Assembly: GCA_029215795.1 (NCBI GenBank) | Contig: JARDYH010000003.1 | Span: 263,967,562 to 264,031,561, forward strand | Source of the DNA: Anniella stebbinsi | Taxonomy: Eukaryota > Chordata > Lepidosauria > Squamata > Anniellidae | Direction: 5' to 3' | DNA: 64,000 bases | Shown here: positions 23,641-34,962 of the stretch, in pieces | Position numbering within the stretch: position 1 is the stretch's first letter | How the letters are laid out: each line of letters starts with the position of its first letter | Program-made: the position numbers and the translations under genes | Notes under the pieces: generated by a model | Databases searched by the model: none | The model's input: only the letters and a program-made list of their open reading frames with translations | Told to the model about the DNA's origin: nothing

Positions 23641-24382
23641 AGGTTTCATAGGCTTGATCTTTATTTAAACAGATTGTGAGAGGAATCCTGTGGTCCCTGG
23701 ACGAGCGTCAAATTAAAAAAAGAAGTTAATAGATCAAATAACAATAGAAGGAACACAGAAAAAAAGCATCCCAGCAAGAGCACAGTAGCGAGAGGGAGAG
23801 GTCGTGCAACCTGAATACCATTATTTTCTACAAGTGTAATGAAAGGGTAACCAAGGGACTAGGAAGTCATTGGAATGAATTTGACAACCATGTAGGCCTT
23901 TCATGTGTTGTGATCTTTTGTACAATTTGAGCAAGTCCCAGATTTCCTTCAACCATGTTTTGAGAGATAATACACTGGAGTTTTGCTACCTGGAGTTTAG
24001 CTGCTGCGAAGAGGAAAATAATTAGAATGCTGCTTTTTTGGACAAAGCTTGTTTGTATTGAAAGAAAAAAAATCAGTAGTACTGCCTCTTGGTCTAAGGG
24101 CACAGATATTACGGACTTCTTTGAGTGTATTGTGGTACCCGTGTATGTACTATTGGGCATACCTGCCAAAGGTGGAGGAATGTTCCGTTACATTTCCGGC
24201 TGCTTTCTGGCCCTACCTAAAAAGCAGAAAAGTGTAATGCACCATCTGTTTTTTACTTTAGAAGTTAACCTTTCCAATGTTAGTATATACAGAGTTAAAG
24301 GGAACTGTTGGAGCATTAGTTATTTCTTGCTAGCATATTCTCAAGCCTTTCAGAAATGGGCCACTAGGAATTCTAAGCTGAA
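23641..24382. other. intron 2 stretch, nothing recognised
   Basis: AT-rich. A 139-codon open frame around 24027-24446 has no recognisable domain and runs into a SINE, so it is not called. Confidence 0.4.
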
Positions 24383-24905
24383 AGTCATAAGAAGCTACCT
24401 TACATGTCCATCTAGGGACGTTGGAGAAATCTGCAATAGAATCTAATGAGTTTGGATTTCTTTTCCCGCGTCGCACGGACTGTTGTTTTTTTTAAATGCA
24501 AATTTAGTTGAAGGAAAATACATAAAAAAAATACTGGCCAAAAATGCATATTTCCCCTGTAGACTAAAGCATTTTGGGTGGATTTGAGAGGGCAGATTTA
24601 CGTATTTTTGAATGTGTGAATTTGCGCAAATCCAAGAAATAGGAAACAATCTGATTCTGCCATTGAATTGACAACAGAAGGAAAGGCACCTGACAATCTG
24701 CAAAATGCAGATGGAACAGATTTTATAAAATCCATACATCCTTATGTCCATCTAGCCAGGATTATTGACTTTGACTGGCACCACTTCTCCAGGGCTTTGG
24801 AAAGACCAGGATCCATCCTTTTAACTGCAGATGTCAGGGATTGAACCTGGCACATTATGCATGCAAAGCTTGTGCTCTTATCAGTGAGCTGTGATCTCTC
24901 CTTCA
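24383..24905 (-). mobile_element. tRNA-derived SINE split by a hAT MITE
   Basis: In reverse complement the head carries a pol III box B GGTTCAATCCC (complement of 24837-24847) after GCATGCATAATGTGCCA. The body has CTGGAGAAGTGGTGCCAGTC, and the 3' end GATGGACATGTAAGGTAGCTTC lies at 24390-24410. The SINE reads continuously only if 24413-24744 is removed. It is a different SINE from the one at 7943-8184. Confidence 0.8.
24413..24744. mobile_element. hAT-like MITE, 332 bp
   Basis: It starts TAGGGACGTTGG and ends CCATACATCCTTA. A perfect 8-bp target duplication TGTCCATC lies at 24405-24412 and 24745-24752. The duplicated site is inside the SINE. The relative at 55392-55830 shares GATGGAACAGATTTTA and GGCACCTGACAATC. 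Confidence 0.9.
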
Positions 24906-24908
24906 ATC

Positions 24909-25837
24909 TGCTGCCCATAATAATACAGAACAATAAGCCAGGATTCCAGAGAACCATAGTTTACTATGAATGAGATGCATACCACCAATTTGTACTCACA
25001 TTGCTCCTCCCCTCCCCACTAAACAAACCAGCACATTGACAGAAGCAGGGATCCTGGCTTGTTGTTCCCAAACAAGCCAGGCTTCGTAAACCAAGAACAA
25101 ACCTTGGTTTGCAATTCTGGCTTGTAAAGGAAGTGACAATCTAGGAATTTCTGGTCCAGATAATATGCTGACCATACACTTCCTGGTTTGTTTTGTGGTT
25201 TTGCTACAGGTCCGGGCCCAATTCAAAGTGCTGGTACTAACATTTAAAGCCCTAAACGGCTTGGGGCCAGGTTATCTAAAGGAACGCCTCCTCCCATATG
25301 TACCTGCCCGGACCCTAAGATCATCTACAGGGGTCCTTCTCCGTGAGCCCCTGCCAAAGGAAGTGAGGCAGGTGGCCACTAGGAGGAGGGCTTTCTCTGC
25401 TGTGGCACCCCGGCTGTGGAATGAGCTCCCCAGAGAGGTTCGCCTGGCGCCTACTTTGTACTCTTTTCGTCTCCAGGTGAAGACTTTTTTATTCTCCCAG
25501 TATTTTAACAGTTAAATTAACTCAATTTTAATCCTTGCTGTTTTAAATTTGTATTTTAATCTGTATTAATTCCTGCTGCTTGGTTTTATTCTGGTTGTGT
25601 TTTTATATTGTATGTTATTCTGTGTTTTTAGATTGTGGCTTGTTTTATATTTTTAAAATGATTTCATGGTTTTAATTTTTGTGAACCGCCCAGAGAGCTT
25701 CGGCTATAGGGCGGTATAAAAATGCAATAAATAAATAAATACAGAATAGCAAAATGGGAGTGAATAGGCTTGTTACGTACTATAAACCAGGGTTCTCTGG
25801 AATCCTGGCTTATTGTTCTGTACAAATGCAGCCATTG
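24909..25837. mobile_element. MITE with long inverted ends, split by an L2 insertion
   Basis: The left arm TACAGAACAATAAGCCAGGA, then TTCCAGAGAACC, is mirrored by the right arm ending ATCCTGGCTTATTGTTCTGTA. The arms are about 37 bp and nearly perfect. The middle is occupied by a 5'-truncated LINE at 25205-25741. Confidence 0.8.
25205..25741 (+). mobile_element. L2-type LINE, 3' end with C-terminal coding remnant
   Basis: 25205-25515 is still open and encodes the C-terminal end typical of L2-group ORF2 proteins: FKVLVLTFKALNGLGPGYL, an RSSTGVLL motif, RRRAFSAVAPRLWNELPREV and KTFLFSQYF. The 3' UTR ends with CCGCCCAGAGAGCTTCGGC and GGGCGGTATAAAAATG plus (AATA)n. 5'-truncated. The open frame suggests a young copy relative to its neighbours. 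Confidence 0.9.
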
Positions 25838-26204
25838 ACTTAGATGCCACTATCTATATACTTTCTAATTTCTCCTGCCCTGATGTGTATCTTTCCTAGT
25901 TTATTCTGTCTTTGTTTCTTTTTGGAGACCTTCTCCTATGGCAGCTTCCTGAACAGCTGGACTTTTCAGCTAGTTTTACTGCCAGAAAATTTTGCCAGTG
26001 CATTATGACCCTGTTGCTGCCATCTGTTTCCTGGCATTTTCAAACCTGCCAGTTAACCTTGTTGTATCCAGTTCAGTAAACACCAAATCAATCCTTAGAA
26101 GACTGCAAACAAATGGGGAGTGTGGCATTTTAAGGCCAAGGTTAACAACCGTCAAATTGGGGAAATGCCTGAAACATTCTCTCCTGATACGATAATGATT
26201 TCTT

Positions 26205-26275
26205 CAAGCATCCTTCCCCAACTTAGTTCCCCTCTGGATGTATTGGACTACAACTCCCATTCTCCCCTGCCAAGT
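26205..26275. repeat. hAT-like MITE half
   Basis: CCTTCCCCAACTTAGTTCCC and GGATGTATTGGACTACAACTC match the left half of the family at 11059. Confidence 0.55.
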
Positions 26276-26724
26276 TAATCTCAGTCATGTAGGCATTTTC
26301 AATATTCAACCCCCTCGCCGAATGGGGTTTGGTCCGTCAGCTGCTACATTGGCATACTAACATATGGCTTTGGAGAAAAGCATTTGGATGTGCTGTTCTT
26401 TCAGGGAGAAACTTAAAGTGGCATTTTAGCCACATAACCATTGTTGTCAATAGTTTAGACCTTGTGTCCTGTAGTGATAGACTACAGTTCCCATCAATCC
26501 CAGCTAGCAGAGCCAGGTCGGAGAAGGCTTGTTTAGAGTGAGAGACTCTGGACCAATTCATAAATGGCATAGCTGTCATTTTGCATGACCAGATATGTGC
26601 TGTGCAGGCTTCATGCATACACAGCTGCATACTTCTGGGCCCATTTCACTCAGTTATTTCCCTTTGAAAAGTTTATATACTTGCCTGACCATCAGTGATG
26701 CGTTTGGGACTCTTTCCATCCTAA
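26276..26724. other. intron 2 stretch, nothing recognised
   Basis: Apart from a short ACTACAGTTCCCATCAATCC piece of MITE type near 26480, nothing is recognised. Confidence 0.35.
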
Positions 26725-26784
26725 GATCATAAGAAGAGCCATGGTGGATCAGACCATCTAGTCTGGCATTCCGTCACGACCACC
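26725..26784 (-). repeat. CR1 3' end fragment
   Basis: GATCATAAGAAGAGCCATGG, then TGGATCAGACCATCTAGTCTGG, is the reversed CR1 tail. Confidence 0.65.
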
Positions 26785-27242
26785 CCTAGAATACAGTTCA
26801 CAGTTGTGGTTGTAACACCTAAAAAAAGATATTGTAGAGCTGGGAAAAGTGCAGAAACAGGCAACTAAAGTGATCAAGGGGCTGGAGCATCTCCCTTGTG
26901 GGGAAGGTTACAAGAGCTAGGATTGTTTAGTTTGGAAAAAAGGAGGGTAAGGGGAGATATGATAGAGGTGTACAAAATTGTGCATGGTGTGCAGAACGTA
27001 GATAGGGAGACATTTTTCTCCCTCTCTCAAAATACTTGAACTTGGGGTCATCCGATGAAGCTGACTGGTGGGAGATTCAGGATAGATAAAAGGAATGACT
27101 TCTTCACACAGCGCATAGTTAAACTATGGAATTCGCTACCAAAAGATGTAGCGATGGCCACCAATTTGGATGGCTTTAAAATGGGGTTGGATAAATTCCT
27201 GGAGGAGAGGGCTATCAGTGGCTACTAGTCCTGATGGCTATG
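26785..27242 (+). mobile_element. CR1 LINE 3' end
   Basis: Plus-strand CR1 C-terminal text: GATCAAGGGGCTGGAGCATC, GGGAGATATGATAGAGGTGTAC and CTTCACACAGCGCATAG. It stops abruptly at CTATGTG, where other copies continue CTACCTC. The coding frame is broken. Confidence 0.85.
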
Positions 27243-27796
27243 TGTTACTGTGATGATCTAATAGTTGAAAATGTAAATATGTTGCAAGGTTTATTATTAT
27301 GAGATGCATTTAATTATATATCTTTAAAAAGTAAAGATTATAATTAGTAAAGTGAAAGACTAAGCTGGAGTGTACTCACTGTTTGAAGCTGCAGGTCTGG
27401 GTAAGTATGGAAAGAGTGATAAGTGAGTGCTGATTGTTCAGTTGTTTGGAGTGCCTGGATTGGTGGGGTGTGTGAGAGTGGGAGGAGCTGGGGAGTGAAT
27501 GGATATATATGTGCCAGACAGAGGGTTTGAGATGAGAGTGAGAGGGGTTGATTTAGGAGAGGGTAGATTGAGAGAAAGTATTTGAGGAAGCGTGAGGTGT
27601 TTGATTAATTTAATATTGTGAGAAGAAACAGTTTAGCTTCAAGAACAGTTGGAAACATATAAGCATTGTACTTGAAACTGCTATGCCAATGAACTAAGGA
27701 AACCAATAAGCTTACTGTGCACGCAATATACTTTATGTTAATAAATTCTTGTTAATTTCAACAAACTGGAATCCGGCTGTGGGGTAAAGCTCAACA
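27243..27796 (+). mobile_element. possible LTR-like insertion
   Basis: It follows the abrupt end of a CR1, starts TGTTACTGTG and ends GCTCAACA. A TATA-like GGATATATATGTG is near 27500 and AATAAA near 27740. No target duplication was found and CR1 does not resume, so this is only a suggestion. Confidence 0.3.
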
Positions 27797-28763
27797 AATT
27801 GGACTCTATTCTGACTTCCACCAGCTGGGTCACAGAGAGATGGGGCACCTGGTGGATTTTCCATTTTTAAAATTTGCGTAAATAGCCATTTTGGCAAATT
27901 GCGGCCAAAATTGGAGCAGATTATGCAAACTACAGCTGCAATTTGTGGAAATGACTATTTCTGCCAATTAAAAAACAAACAAACAAGGAGAAAGTTCCAG
28001 GAAAAGCTGCGGCTCCCCTAACAAATGCAACCAATATTGGTTAGGTTGTACATTGCAGTTGTAATTTTTGTGAATCGCTCAGAGAGCTTCGGACATTGGG
28101 CGGTAGAGAAATTCAATAAATAAATAAATCGGGGGCACCTCAGAAATCTGGGATGGGTGTCTTTATGCTCCACACTTACCGTTTCACATTTATGGGGTCA
28201 GTTAGCATGACCTTTTCCTATTGGGATTGGGCCCAGTTCCTTGCTTTCAGAGCATGAACTTTAAAATTGCACTTGGGGTTTGGAGAGGAGAAGATGAAAA
28301 GGTGGCAGGTAAGTTAGCCAGAAGAGCTTTTTCTTGTTGTTGAAGTGTGCCTATAATTAAGTTTTCCTCACTGGCAGACTCTCTGATTCAAAGCCACACA
28401 CTTTCCCCAGATGTACTTTGCAATTGCGGTCTCTTTCGGCAGCTCATTCCTGATCTTCAAGAGCCTTCAAGCTTCTGGTCCTTGACCTCCACTGAACAGA
28501 TTTCGATTAGCGTCAGATTGTTCGATGCCTTAGAGATGTGCCTACCTACTTGATGCACACCGCACCGATTAAATTAGAAGTCTCGGCAGGTTGGGCAGAG
28601 ACACTTCAAAGATGAAAATATTGAGGATGAGATCGCCATGGCTGGTTCAGTAGGAGAGCGTTCCCCAATTTCCCTGAGTGGGAAGAAGTTCCCAGAGCAA
28701 AGACTTTACAAGGTCAGTTTCCTTGGAGGAGAAAGTCCTGGAGGTTATGCTGCTTTTCTAATA
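27797..28763. other. intron 2 stretch with an L2 tail
   Basis: 28062-28128 is a plus-strand LINE tail (GTGAATCGCTCAGAGAGCTTCGG and (AATA)n). Text near 27890-27965 (GCCATTTTGGCAAATTGCGG) is partly self-complementary and resembles 29050-29190. The rest is not recognised. Confidence 0.5.
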
Positions 28764-28903
28764 CAGGGCTGTACAACATGTGGCCTTCTAGAGAGATGCT
28801 TCAGCCTACAACTCCCACCATCCCTCACCACTGGCTATGCTGGCTATGCCTGTTGGGAGTTGTAGGCCAAAACATTTGAAGCACCATAAGTTGTCCAATC
28901 CTG
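28764..28903. mobile_element. hAT-like MITE, 140 bp
   Basis: Ends CAGGGCTGTACAACATGTGG and the inverted AAGTTGTCCAATCCTG. Inner arms CCTACAACTCCCACCATCC and GGGAGTTGTAGG. The flanks TTCTAATA and TTCTAAAG agree at 6 of 8 positions. Confidence 0.75.
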
Positions 28904-29194
28904 TTCTAAAGCAGGGATGTCAGAGGAATCTGTTTGTGGGGGTGGAGCTCAACAAGCTTTTGATGGCTCAGCCCAGTGGACTCCGTTCCATCTTGTGCTA
29001 TCTGGCCAGTTGGTGGGGTTTCGTGAATTATTTTCTTTTGCGTAAGAAAGCAATTTGTGCAAAATTTGGCAACAAATTGGCCAAATTTTCATAAGTTTTG
29101 CTAATTATAGCCGTAATTTGTGCAAACCAGTGGGGGCAGTTTGTGCAAAGGGTGCCCATTGGAGATTTAATTTGTGCAAATGGCCATGTCCGAG

Positions 29195-29590
29195 ACCTGA
29201 GATCTGTCAGAGGAGCCCTCCTCCGTGCCCCACCGACCCGAGATATACGGTATGGTGGGACATGGGAGAGGGCTTTCTCTGTTGTGTCACCCTGGCTGTG
29301 GAATGCCCTCCCCTGTAGGCCCGACTGGCATTGGTACTAGCTTCATTTTGGTGCCAGGTTAAGACATGGCTTTTTAACAACCTGCCAGCCTGTACACTGT
29401 CTTGTTTTAACTGGATTTTACTGTTTAAAATGTCATATTGGTTTTAACATATTAATGGTTTGATTTGCTTTAGAATTGTACATTTATTGTTCTATTTTAT
29501 ATGTATGATTTTATCTGTATGCCGCCCTGAGATCCTTGTGATACAGGGCGGGATATACATGTTCTAATGAATAAAATAATAAAATAAAAA
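29195..29590 (+). mobile_element. L2-type LINE 3' end relic
   Basis: The degraded C-terminal coding end is recognisable as GAGAGGGCTTTCTCTGTTGT and TGGCTGTGGAATGCCCTCCC. The tail is GCCGCCCTGAGATCCTTGTG, GGGCGGGATATAC and an AATAAA-rich end. A different subfamily from 25205-25741, since its terminal motif differs. Confidence 0.75.
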
Positions 29591-30109
29591 AATAAAATGT
29601 TGGGGAAATGGCGAATTGAGAAAAACAAACACTCGACTTCCTGGATTTTGGGGAAAAGACTGTGGCTCAGTTTGCAAATGAAACTCAAGTCGGGGGCTCC
29701 AGGGAAGGGCCAGATTTCTATTCTAAGGTTCTTAACAAAGAAAGAGGTTGAGCAGGCAAGGTCAGGAATGCATAAAGGCAATGCTAATTTCTAAAATAGC
29801 CTCAGTTCCCAAAAGCAACCACAGTCCCTCGCTAGCTGCTTCTTATCAGCCAGTTACAAAAACATAAGACTTCGTTCTTTCTTCAGCTTCTTCCCCTCCC
29901 CCAAAACACTGGCCTCAGCCTGCACCATATCGAAATGACCAGGGGTATCCAGCTCTGTGCTTCTGCACCTTGGAAAGGTCCTTCGGCATTCTGATTGAAA
30001 CCCGGAGCGGATTCACTGCTCACTGACATTGGAGCCACCAGTCTCCACTGTATACGTTACAGTGACTACAATCTTAAGAGAGGAGCCTGAGCTCTCGGGA
30101 CACTTCTTG
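29591..30109. other. intron 2 stretch with half a family P MITE
   Basis: 29990-30057 reads GAAACCCGGAGCGGATTCAC, then GACATTGGAGCCACCAGTCTCC, the right arm of family P. The rest is not recognised. Confidence 0.5.
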
Positions 30110-30894
30110 TATTTATTTATTTATTAAAACATTACTTGGCCGCCTTTCAGGGCAGAAGCCCTCACGAGGCGTGCTTACAACAATAAAATGCATAAAACAT
30201 GAAAAGCAATAAAATATTAAAATATTAAAATCAATAAAACGTTAATTAAAACAGTAAAACCAACAATAAAAACAGGAGGATCAACAATAGCAGCAATAAT
30301 AACAATAACAATACTCATCATGCGAAGGCCAAGGTAAAATAAAATGTTTTTAAGACCTTCTTAAAAAAGTGGATCTCCGACAGAAGTTTGTTCCAGAGGT
30401 TTGGGGCCACAGCAGAGAAGGCCCTCTCCAACGTGGACACCCACCTAATTGCCCTCACAGGTGGGCAAATGAGAAGGGCCTCTCTTTCTGATCTTAAAGA
30501 GCAGGCAGGTTGATATGGGTGAAAGTGGTCTTTCAAGTATCTTAGTCCCAAACTGCTTTGGGCTTTAAAAGTCAAAACCAGCACTTTGAATTGGTCCCCG
30601 AAACACACAGGTAACCGGTGCAGCTGGTTCAGTATAGGCATTATGTGGTCAGAACGCTTTGCTCCCACCAATACTCAGGTAGCTGTATTCTGCACCAGCT
30701 GAAGCTCCCAGACTGTCTTCAATGGCAGCCCCACCTACAGTGCATTACAGTAATCCAGCCTGGACATGACTAGTGCATGGATAACTGAGGCCAGGTCCGT
30801 CCTCTCCAGATAGGGCCATAACTGGCATACCAGCCTAAGCTGATAGAATGTAGTCCTGGACACCGCAGCCACCTGGGCTTATCCAGTTAGCTCA

Positions 30895-31034
30895 GAGCCT
30901 ATTTACACACGCAGAATATAACACTTTGAAAAGGTTTTGAAAACTGTATATGGAGTGTGTCCTGGGCCCCAACAGTTGTCAAAACTGTTATAAACCATTT
31001 TAAACCGTTTTGTAGCAGTAGTGTAGATAGGCTC
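30895..31034. mobile_element. 140-bp mini-MITE inside LINE
   Basis: GAGCCTATTTACACACGCAG at the left is mirrored by GCAGTAGTGTAGATAGGCTC at the right. The 3-bp duplication TCA lies at 30892-30894 and 31035-31037. Same family as 20440-20516. The LINE coding text resumes on both sides. Confidence 0.85.
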
Positions 31035-31908
31035 TCAGAGTCCAGAAGGACTCTCAAACTGCAGACTTGGTCTTTTAGGGGGAGTGCAACCCCATCTAAG
31101 ACCTGTTGTAAACCTCCAACTGAAGTAGTTGGTTTCCCAGCCCACAATATCCCCGTCTTGTCTAGATTAAGTTTCAGCTTGTTCACCCTCACCCATCCCA
31201 AAACAGCCTCCAGACACTGGTTCAAGAGTTCCACAGCCTCCCTGGGATGTGCAGATGGAAACGAGAGGTAGAACTGAGTACCATCCACATACTGGGGACA
31301 CTTCAGCCCAAACTTCCCCCAGCAGTTTCATGTAGATGTTAAAAAGCATGGGGGGACAAGATAGAACCTTGCGGCACCCCACAGGCTAACAGCCATGGGG
31401 TGGAATAGAAGTCCCCCAGCAGCACCACCTGAGACTGCTCCTCCAGAAAGGACCAGATCCACTTTAAAACCATGCCTCCCAAGCCCAGTTCAAATAAACG
31501 ATCCAGAAGGATACCATGGCCGATGGTGTCAAAAACTGCTGAGAGATCCAGGAGAACCAACAGGATTGTACTCCCCCTATCCTTTCCTAGGCATAAATCA
31601 TCAGCCATGGGGACCAAGGCTGTTTCCATCCCAAAATCAGGCCTGAAACCTGACTGGAATAAATCTAGGTAATCAGTTTAATCCAAAATGGCTTGGAGTT
31701 GTGAGGCCACCACACATTCCAGCACCTTGCCCAAGAATGGTAGATTTGATACAGGGTGACAGTTATCCAAAACCATCGGATCTAAATTTGTTTTTTCGAC
31801 AAGGGCCTCACCACAGCTTCTTTCAAAGCTGTGGGGACCTCACCGGACCTCAAGGAGGCATTTACTATCTCAGTGGTCCAGATACCCGGCCCAGCTCTGG
31901 CAGATTTC

Positions 31909-31955
<47 letters not shown>

Positions 31956-32165
31956 TAATAATAATATATTTATTTATTACCCACCTCTCCCTTTGGATCG
32001 AGGCAGGGTACAACATCAAGTATAAAATACATAAAACTGATTAAAAGCACATAAAACGAATACATTATTAAAATACCAATTAAAATACCAACAAAACTCT
32101 TAAAATAGATCTAAGTATCCATGATGGACATGCATCTAAAGGGCAAGTAGTAGACCTCAGTCCTC
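31909..32165 (-). mobile_element. (TAA)n plus LINE 3' end inserted in older LINE
   Basis: About 18 TAA units (31909-31964) are followed by CACCTCTCCCTTTGGATCGA and A-rich tail text, as at 14438. It interrupts the reversed LINE, whose upstream coding part continues after 32165. Confidence 0.75.
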
Positions 32166-32400
32166 CAAGCAGTTTGTCCACATCCTCAGGTTGCACAAGC
32201 TGAAAGGTATCCATGACATGACTAGAGATGGTGCGCTAGTCCCGTCCATATCAGACTCTGGCAAAACAGTGGTGTCCAAGTCGGCACGAAGACGAGCGAT
32301 TTTATCTGAAAAGTGTCCGGCAAATTGTTCACAGATGTTGTCGGCTGACTTGCACCCCCGACAACATCACCATGGCTTTGCAGCTCACTGTGTCGCTGGC

Positions 32401-33359
32401 TTTTGCCTCTGGAGGGTGGCGTAGCTGCTTCGAGGGACTGCTTGAGTACTCCAGCCCTGCTGTGGGTGTCTCCTTTCTCTCGCCAGCCAAGATGGCGGGC
32501 AGATGGGTCAGGGAAACTGGCATCCAGGTTAGCAGGTAGGGGTTTGATCCCACCAACTTACTGAAGAAAAGCAGCCATTCCCAGAGCCTGCAGGCTCATC
32601 TTCGTTCTCATAAAACAAAAAAACAAAAGTGAAATCCTCACTGCTGTGTCCATCGTTGAGGGACTGCCATCTACCATCACATGAGCAGTCATTTCTTCCC
32701 CTCTTGTGAGAGGCAAAGCCAAAGCAAGGAGTTCTACTTTGCGGTAAACGGTAGGTAGTCAGAAGTGAATAATTACTCCAAATATGCTCCGGTATTACAA
32801 CGAGTAGAGCAGGGGTAGGGCGCCTCAGGCCTAAAGGCCAAATCCGGCCCTCTGGTATTCCAAAGATGGCCATGCTTCTTTCCCCATGCTCCAACCCCTT
32901 TGCTTAATGACCAATCGTTTTGTATTTTCCTGGCCTTTGTCCAGTCTTTCCCCCCTTCTAACAGGCTGAAATGCCTCTCTGAAAGCTTAGGTGTTGCCAA
33001 TAGGACCTTTACGCTACAACATGCTGGCATGTTTTTGTATTTCTGGCCCTCCCTAGCCCCTGCCAGCTTTCCCAAAATTGAATTCAGTTCTTGGGTTGAA
33101 AAAGGTTCCCCTTCGCTGGGGTAGAGTTTCCACAACTTCAACTGATGTTTTTTCACCAGTATAGAGATGCCGTGACAGGAACAACCTTCGCCTGTTTTGA
33201 TTGCTGCTTGTTGAGGAGTTATTAAAGGCGTTGCTCCTCATTCCTTTAACTTGGCGGTGACCTGAAGAGCATGCTGTAGATCCTGTTCCTTCCAGAATTA
33301 TGGACATTTTAACTTACCCTTTACTCGAGGTTTAGCGGGGCCTGGCCTCGTGCAACTCA
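32401..33359. other. intron 2 stretch with a MITE-like relic
   Basis: Near 32810-33120 the ends GGGTAGGGCGCCTCAGGCCT and GGGTTGAAAAAGGTTCCCC suggest an old MITE like that at 21040-21692. No gene seen; the remainder is not recognised. Confidence 0.4.
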
Positions 33360-33640
33360 AACCTTTTAAAACAGCATACACGGCCCTCCTGAGCGATATA
33401 GTTAATGAAGTATAATGCATGAGGTTGGCAGGGCATTTTTGGAAATATAGTAGCGATTAGCTAGGCTGACTGAGCAACGGTGATTTTAATGCATAACTAC
33501 ATTAGTATCATTCTTGGTAACGGCTGCTTGCTTAACCTCTTCATTCCTTCAGGATTTATAAGGCACATTAATCAAAGGGCTTCTTTCTTGGCCTTATGAT
33601 TTAAACTGTTTGACAGAAATGGACATGTTTTGAAGCAGGG
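33360..33640. promoter_or_regulatory. candidate conserved noncoding element
   Basis: Repeat-free AT-balanced sequence dense in developmental factor-like motifs: TTAATGAAG, GCATAACTACATTAG, ACATTAATCAAAGGGC (TCF/LEF-like ATCAAAG) and GCATGAGG. No coding capacity. Chosen only for composition and lack of repeats; conservation cannot be tested here. Confidence 0.3.
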
Positions 33641-33954
33641 CTATCTCCCAAGTGATTGGCGGGGGGAGGGGGTCAGGTTAAGTAAGTGGGGTCATTTCTC
33701 AGGTTGCCAAATGCTTTTGACTGTCTCTGCTTCGGTGCCTCTGCCAGTAGCCTGATGCTGAAAAGTATCAGGTGAAGCTTTTTTTTTTTTACTGGCATGG
33801 AGATGGTGGCAGGGTGTGCCTGCTTTGGTTAATGTTTGCACATCAAGCTGCAGCTCAAGTTGCAGGAGCAGACCAGCAAACTATGGTGACACCGTTGGTT
33901 ATCATCTACTGGAGCAGTTTATTTTTTAACATAGAGTTTGCTGGCTGATGCACG

Positions 33955-34020
33955 TGATGATGAGCCATGCCGGATCAGACCAAGGATCCATCTAGTCCAG
34001 CGTTCTGTTCCTGGGAAGCT
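33955..34020 (-). repeat. CR1 3' end fragment
   Basis: GAGCCATGCCGGATCAGACC and CCATCTAGTCCAGCGTTCTG are the reversed CR1 tail. Confidence 0.6.
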
Positions 34021-34039
34021 TCATGCATGTATATCTGGC

Positions 34040-34800
34040 TTTGAGATCGTTTCTGGGCTCAGTTCAAAATGCTGGTTTTGAGTTGGCTGATAAAGCTCTA
34101 CGCAGCTTGGGACCCGATGGGACACCTCCTCCTACCTGACTGTACTTTAAAGTCATCCACAGAAGCCCTTTTGTGAGCCCTCTCTCATTATGAGGCTCAG
34201 AGGGTGGCAACTGGAGAGACAGCTTTTTCGGTGGTGGCCCCCTAGCTCTAGAATCTTCTCACAAGAGAAGCTTGCCCACAGGCCACATTGCCGACTTTTT
34301 GACACCGGGCTAAGACTTCCCTGTTCTCACAGGTTTTTGAAGTAGTTTAGAGCACATTCCTAATGGACTGACACTCCAAGATTGGAGGTGTCCATGAATC
34401 TTATGCGGGTAGGAGAAGTGACGGAAGCGATTTTCGGCTCTTTATTCTCCAAAACGTCATTTCCTGCTAGGCAAGCCTGTGAGCTTATTTAGCTGCATCC
34501 AGTGTATCCATGGCCTCTCCCCTCCCAGGGACCACAGGACTGCTCTGCCCAAGTTTTAAAAAATCTTTTAAAAACTAGTTTTGGTGGTTTTGTGTGTTAC
34601 TATCTGAGTCCCTGCGATGTGGTTTTACGGCTTATGCCCGAGAGTGTATTTTACCCTTGTTTGGTATGCTGTTTAGCTTTATATTTATTGCGATTTGATT
34701 TGTGTCGTCGTCGTTGTGGTTAAGTTTTCAAGTGTACAACGCCAAGGTAAACTTGTTTTAAGATGTGTTCAGTAACTTTAATAATAAAGAAGCAATAAAT
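34040..34800 (+). mobile_element. old L2-type LINE relic
   Basis: Weak but ordered similarity to the C-terminal block: CAGTTCAAAATGCTGGTTTT, GGAGAGACAGCTTTTTCGG and GCTAAGACTTCCCTGTTCTC. It ends with an AATAAAGAAGCAATAAA tail. Many stops. Confidence 0.55.
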
Positions 34801-34962
34801 TGATCGCCCTGGGTTCCATGATGGGAGGATGGTGGCATGTAAGTGTAGCACTTAAAGAAGGCACAATACTATGTATGTTTCGACAGAAAAAAAAATCCCA
34901 ACTCCCAACATTCCCCAGCCAGCCATGCCTCCCATTCTCACAATGGCATGTGAAGGTGCACC

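Larger units (their letters stand above)
30110..32400 (-). pseudogene. L2-type LINE ORF2 remnant with reverse transcriptase
   Basis: The longest LINE copy in the window, on the minus strand and interrupted by two insertions (30895-31034 and 31909-32165). Reading down the minus strand, 31629-31339 encodes RT text with LLVLLDLSAVFDTIGHGILL and CGVPQGSILSP. 31288-31040 has a degraded continuation with NQCLEAVLGW and NKLKLNLDKT. 30671-30318 is the C-terminal block with FKVLVLTFKA and RAFSAVAPNLWNKL. The usual YADD-type catalytic loop falls in a shifted frame and looks damaged. Stops and frame changes separate the pieces, so it cannot make a working enzyme. The 3' tail at 30110-30200 has GGCCGCCTTTCAGGGC and (TTTA)n. 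Confidence 0.88.

Noticed and set aside
24830..24905. Second tRNA-like segment
   Set aside because: Belongs to a SINE body that continues beyond it, so it is not a functional tRNA gene.
27243..27796. Definite LTR
   Set aside because: Kept only as a low-confidence feature: no target duplication and no resumption of the interrupted CR1.
31339..31629. Functional reverse transcriptase gene
   Set aside because: Frames are broken, insertions interrupt it, and the catalytic loop region is damaged.
34678..34720. GTCGTCGTCGTTGTGG as an expandable triplet repeat
   Set aside because: Only about three units; too short to be meaningful.
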